Assembly (NCBI RefSeq): GCF_002563925.1
Contig: NZ_PDJD01000001.1
Coordinates: forward strand, 620,001-684,000
Direction: 5' to 3'
Length of the DNA: 64,000 bases
Source: Serinibacter salmoneus
GTDB taxonomy: Bacteria; Actinomycetota; Actinomycetes; Actinomycetales; Beutenbergiaceae
In this document: positions 62,817 through 64,000 of the stretch, one piece after another
Layout: the number at the start of each line of letters is the position of its first letter
How positions within the stretch are numbered: the stretch's first letter is position 1
Position numbers and translations under genes: made by a program
Notes under the pieces: model-generated
Told to the model about the DNA's origin: nothing
The model's database searches: none
The model's input: only the letters and a program-made list of their open reading frames with translations

Positions 62817-63986
62817 ATGGCGAGCCGTGGAACCCCATCCGGGTCCCAGACGTCGCTGCGCGAAGCCAATGCCGCTCGCGTGTTGCACGCAGTACAGCAG
62901 CACGGTGGCATCACGCAGGTCGAACTCGCTGAGACGACCGGGCTGTCACCAGCCACGGTCTCCTCGATCGTCAAGCAGTTGCTCGTCGAGGGCTCCGTGG
63001 AGACTCGCACCACCATCCGCAGCGGCCGGCGCGCCACGCTGGTGACGCTGACCAGGCGTACCGGGCTCGTGGTCGGATTGCATCTCGCGGTCCGCTCGCT
63101 GCGGGTGCTGATCGCGGACGTCGGGTACGAGGTGGTAGCAGAGAGAGTCCTGCCACTTCCTCACGACCACCGGGCGGACACGACCTTGGATCGCGCCGCG
63201 CTGCTGACCGTTGATCTTCTCGAGGAGGTCGGAGCCGGGATCGACGAGGTGATCGGCGTAGGCGTGGCGATCTCGGCGCCGGTGGATCCGGGGTCCGGTG
63301 TCGTGGCGTCTCGTGGATTGATGCGAGGGTGGGAAGACGTCGCCGTGGCGGACGTGCTCGCCGCACGTCTCGCGCGGCCCGTGGTGGCGGACAACGACGC
63401 GAATCTGGCGGCGTTGGGTGAGAGCCGATTCGGTGGCGCGCGTGGTGCGACCGACCTGATATTCGTCCGTGCGTCCTTCGGCGTCGGGGTGGGCATCGTC
63501 TCGGGTGGTGTGCTCCTGCGGGGACCCGGCGGGCTCGCGGGTGAGATCGGGCACGTGCTGGTCGACCCGCAGGGGTCGATCTGCCCCTGCGGATCCCGAG
63601 GGTGCCTGCACACGGTGGTGGGGTCGGATGCGGTCCTCGATTCCCTGAGGGTGAGCCACGGGCCGCTCACACTGCGCGACGTGCTGTCGCTGGCCCAGCA
63701 GGGCGATCCAGGGTGCCGACAGGTGCTGGAGGACGCGGGTGCAGCGATCGGTGCCGTGGTGGCCAACGCCGCGGTCGTCCTCAATCCCTCGCTGATCGTC
63801 GTGGGCGGAGAGGTGGGATCTGCGGGTGACAGCGTCGTGACCGGCGTGCGCGACGCTCTCGCTCGCCGGGTCCTTCTCAATACTGACGGACCGGTGTCGG
63901 TTATACGCTCGGAGTTGGGACCCCGAGCCGAGGCGCTGGGTGCCATGGCACATGTTCTCGATCGCGAAGGCGCGGTGACGGTATGA
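62817..63986 (+). CDS. ROK family transcriptional regulator
   Basis: This 389-residue regulator has an N-terminal winged helix (LHAVQQHGGITQVELAETTGLSPATVSSIVKQLLVEG, about 23-59) and a sugar-kinase-like ROK domain. The domain keeps the DNDANLAALGE motif near 194, the GGLAGEIGHVLVD motif with Glu and His near 241, and a Cys-rich zinc motif CPCGSRGCLHT near 260. It is divergent from the monosaccharide importer, which it probably controls in response to the imported sugar. The start is set by a leaderless-type -10 box. The stop overlaps a following ATG by 4 bases. Confidence 0.93.
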   Translation: MASRGTPSGSQTSLREANAARVLHAVQQHGGITQVELAETTGLSPATVSSIVKQLLVEGSVETRTTIRSGRRATLVTLTRRTGLVVGLHLAVRSLRVLIADVGYEVVAERVLPLPHDHRADTTLDRAALLTVDLLEEVGAGIDEVIGVGVAISAPVDPGSGVVASRGLMRGWEDVAVADVLAARLARPVVADNDANLAALGESRFGGARGATDLIFVRASFGVGVGIVSGGVLLRGPGGLAGEIGHVLVDPQGSICPCGSRGCLHTVVGSDAVLDSLRVSHGPLTLRDVLSLAQQGDPGCRQVLEDAGAAIGAVVANAAVVLNPSLIVVGGEVGSAGDSVVTGVRDALARRVLLNTDGPVSVIRSELGPRAEALGAMAHVLDREGAVTV

Positions 63987-64000
63987 GGGAGGGCCCCGTG
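63983..64000 (+). CDS. Possible start of a further gene, cut by the window end
   Basis: An ATG overlaps the ROK regulator stop (ATGA) and stays open to the window edge for six codons (MREGPV). Only the overlap supports it, so this is a weak call. Confidence 0.3.

Overview
The window is very GC-rich, densely packed bacterial chromosome. It contains GuaB3, DUF3817, DUF6350, RamB, a eukaryotic-type NADP isocitrate dehydrogenase, many GTG starts and repeated leaderless-looking promoters (TANNNT followed 5-9 nt later by the start codon). Together these point to an actinobacterium, most likely of the order Micrococcales; I cannot name the genus. I see no rRNA, tRNA, insertion sequence, phage or CRISPR array.

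Layout. 1-2.3 kb: 3' part of an OpuC/ProVW-type osmolyte importer. 2.4-8.1 kb: DEDDh exonuclease, GuaB3, a membrane protein, fumarase (fumC) and an Acg-like nitroreductase. 8.2-14.0 kb (minus): xfp-pta-ackA, a phosphoketolase to acetyl-phosphate to acetate/acetyl-CoA module. 14.1-20.3 kb: SURF1, a heterodimeric ABC exporter with complementary degenerate nucleotide sites, an anchored unknown protein and DUF3817. 20.4-28.2 kb: guaA, a GT4 glycosyltransferase, a PspC-type envelope-stress locus (membrane protein divergent from a PspC-histidine kinase and its regulator) and two small membrane proteins. 28.3-31.8 kb: NatAB-like ABC transporter and the ohrR-ohr peroxide defence pair. 32-36.8 kb: glyoxylate shunt aceA-aceB (minus) with a divergent RamB-type regulator and a CRP/GlxR-type site between them. 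37-40.2 kb: a luciferase-like oxidoreductase followed by an unusual luciferase-like/FAD-oxidase fusion. 40.2-46.5 kb: two-component system, RNA/DNA-type methyltransferase and PcrA helicase. 46.6-47.3 kb: vapBC toxin-antitoxin with a symmetric operator. 47.4-54.4 kb: sucCD, DUF6350, purN, a ZTP riboswitch, purH and a small membrane protein. 54.4-58.3 kb: aquaporin with a long acidic/Ala-rich tail (minus), icd and mdh. 58.4-64 kb: monosaccharide ABC importer (minus) with a divergent ROK regulator.

Common theme. The window gathers much of central carbon metabolism (fumC, sucCD, icd, mdh, aceBA, xfp-pta-ackA) with purine genes (guaB3, guaA, purN, purH). icd and sucC carry the same 18-bp palindrome in their promoters, suggesting shared control of TCA-cycle genes.

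The most unusual signal is non-coding. Two short tandem-repeat families, with periods of exactly 22 bp and 31 bp, lie just after stop codons and always read in the sense direction of the gene they follow. They share a skeleton (CGAG.GTG..GTT..GCA) and may be one undescribed 3'-end element. Other notable points are the LLM-FAD fusion, the ABC exporter pair, a GuaB3 lacking the catalytic cysteine, and a PcrA with an extra insertion and Gly/Tyr repeats.
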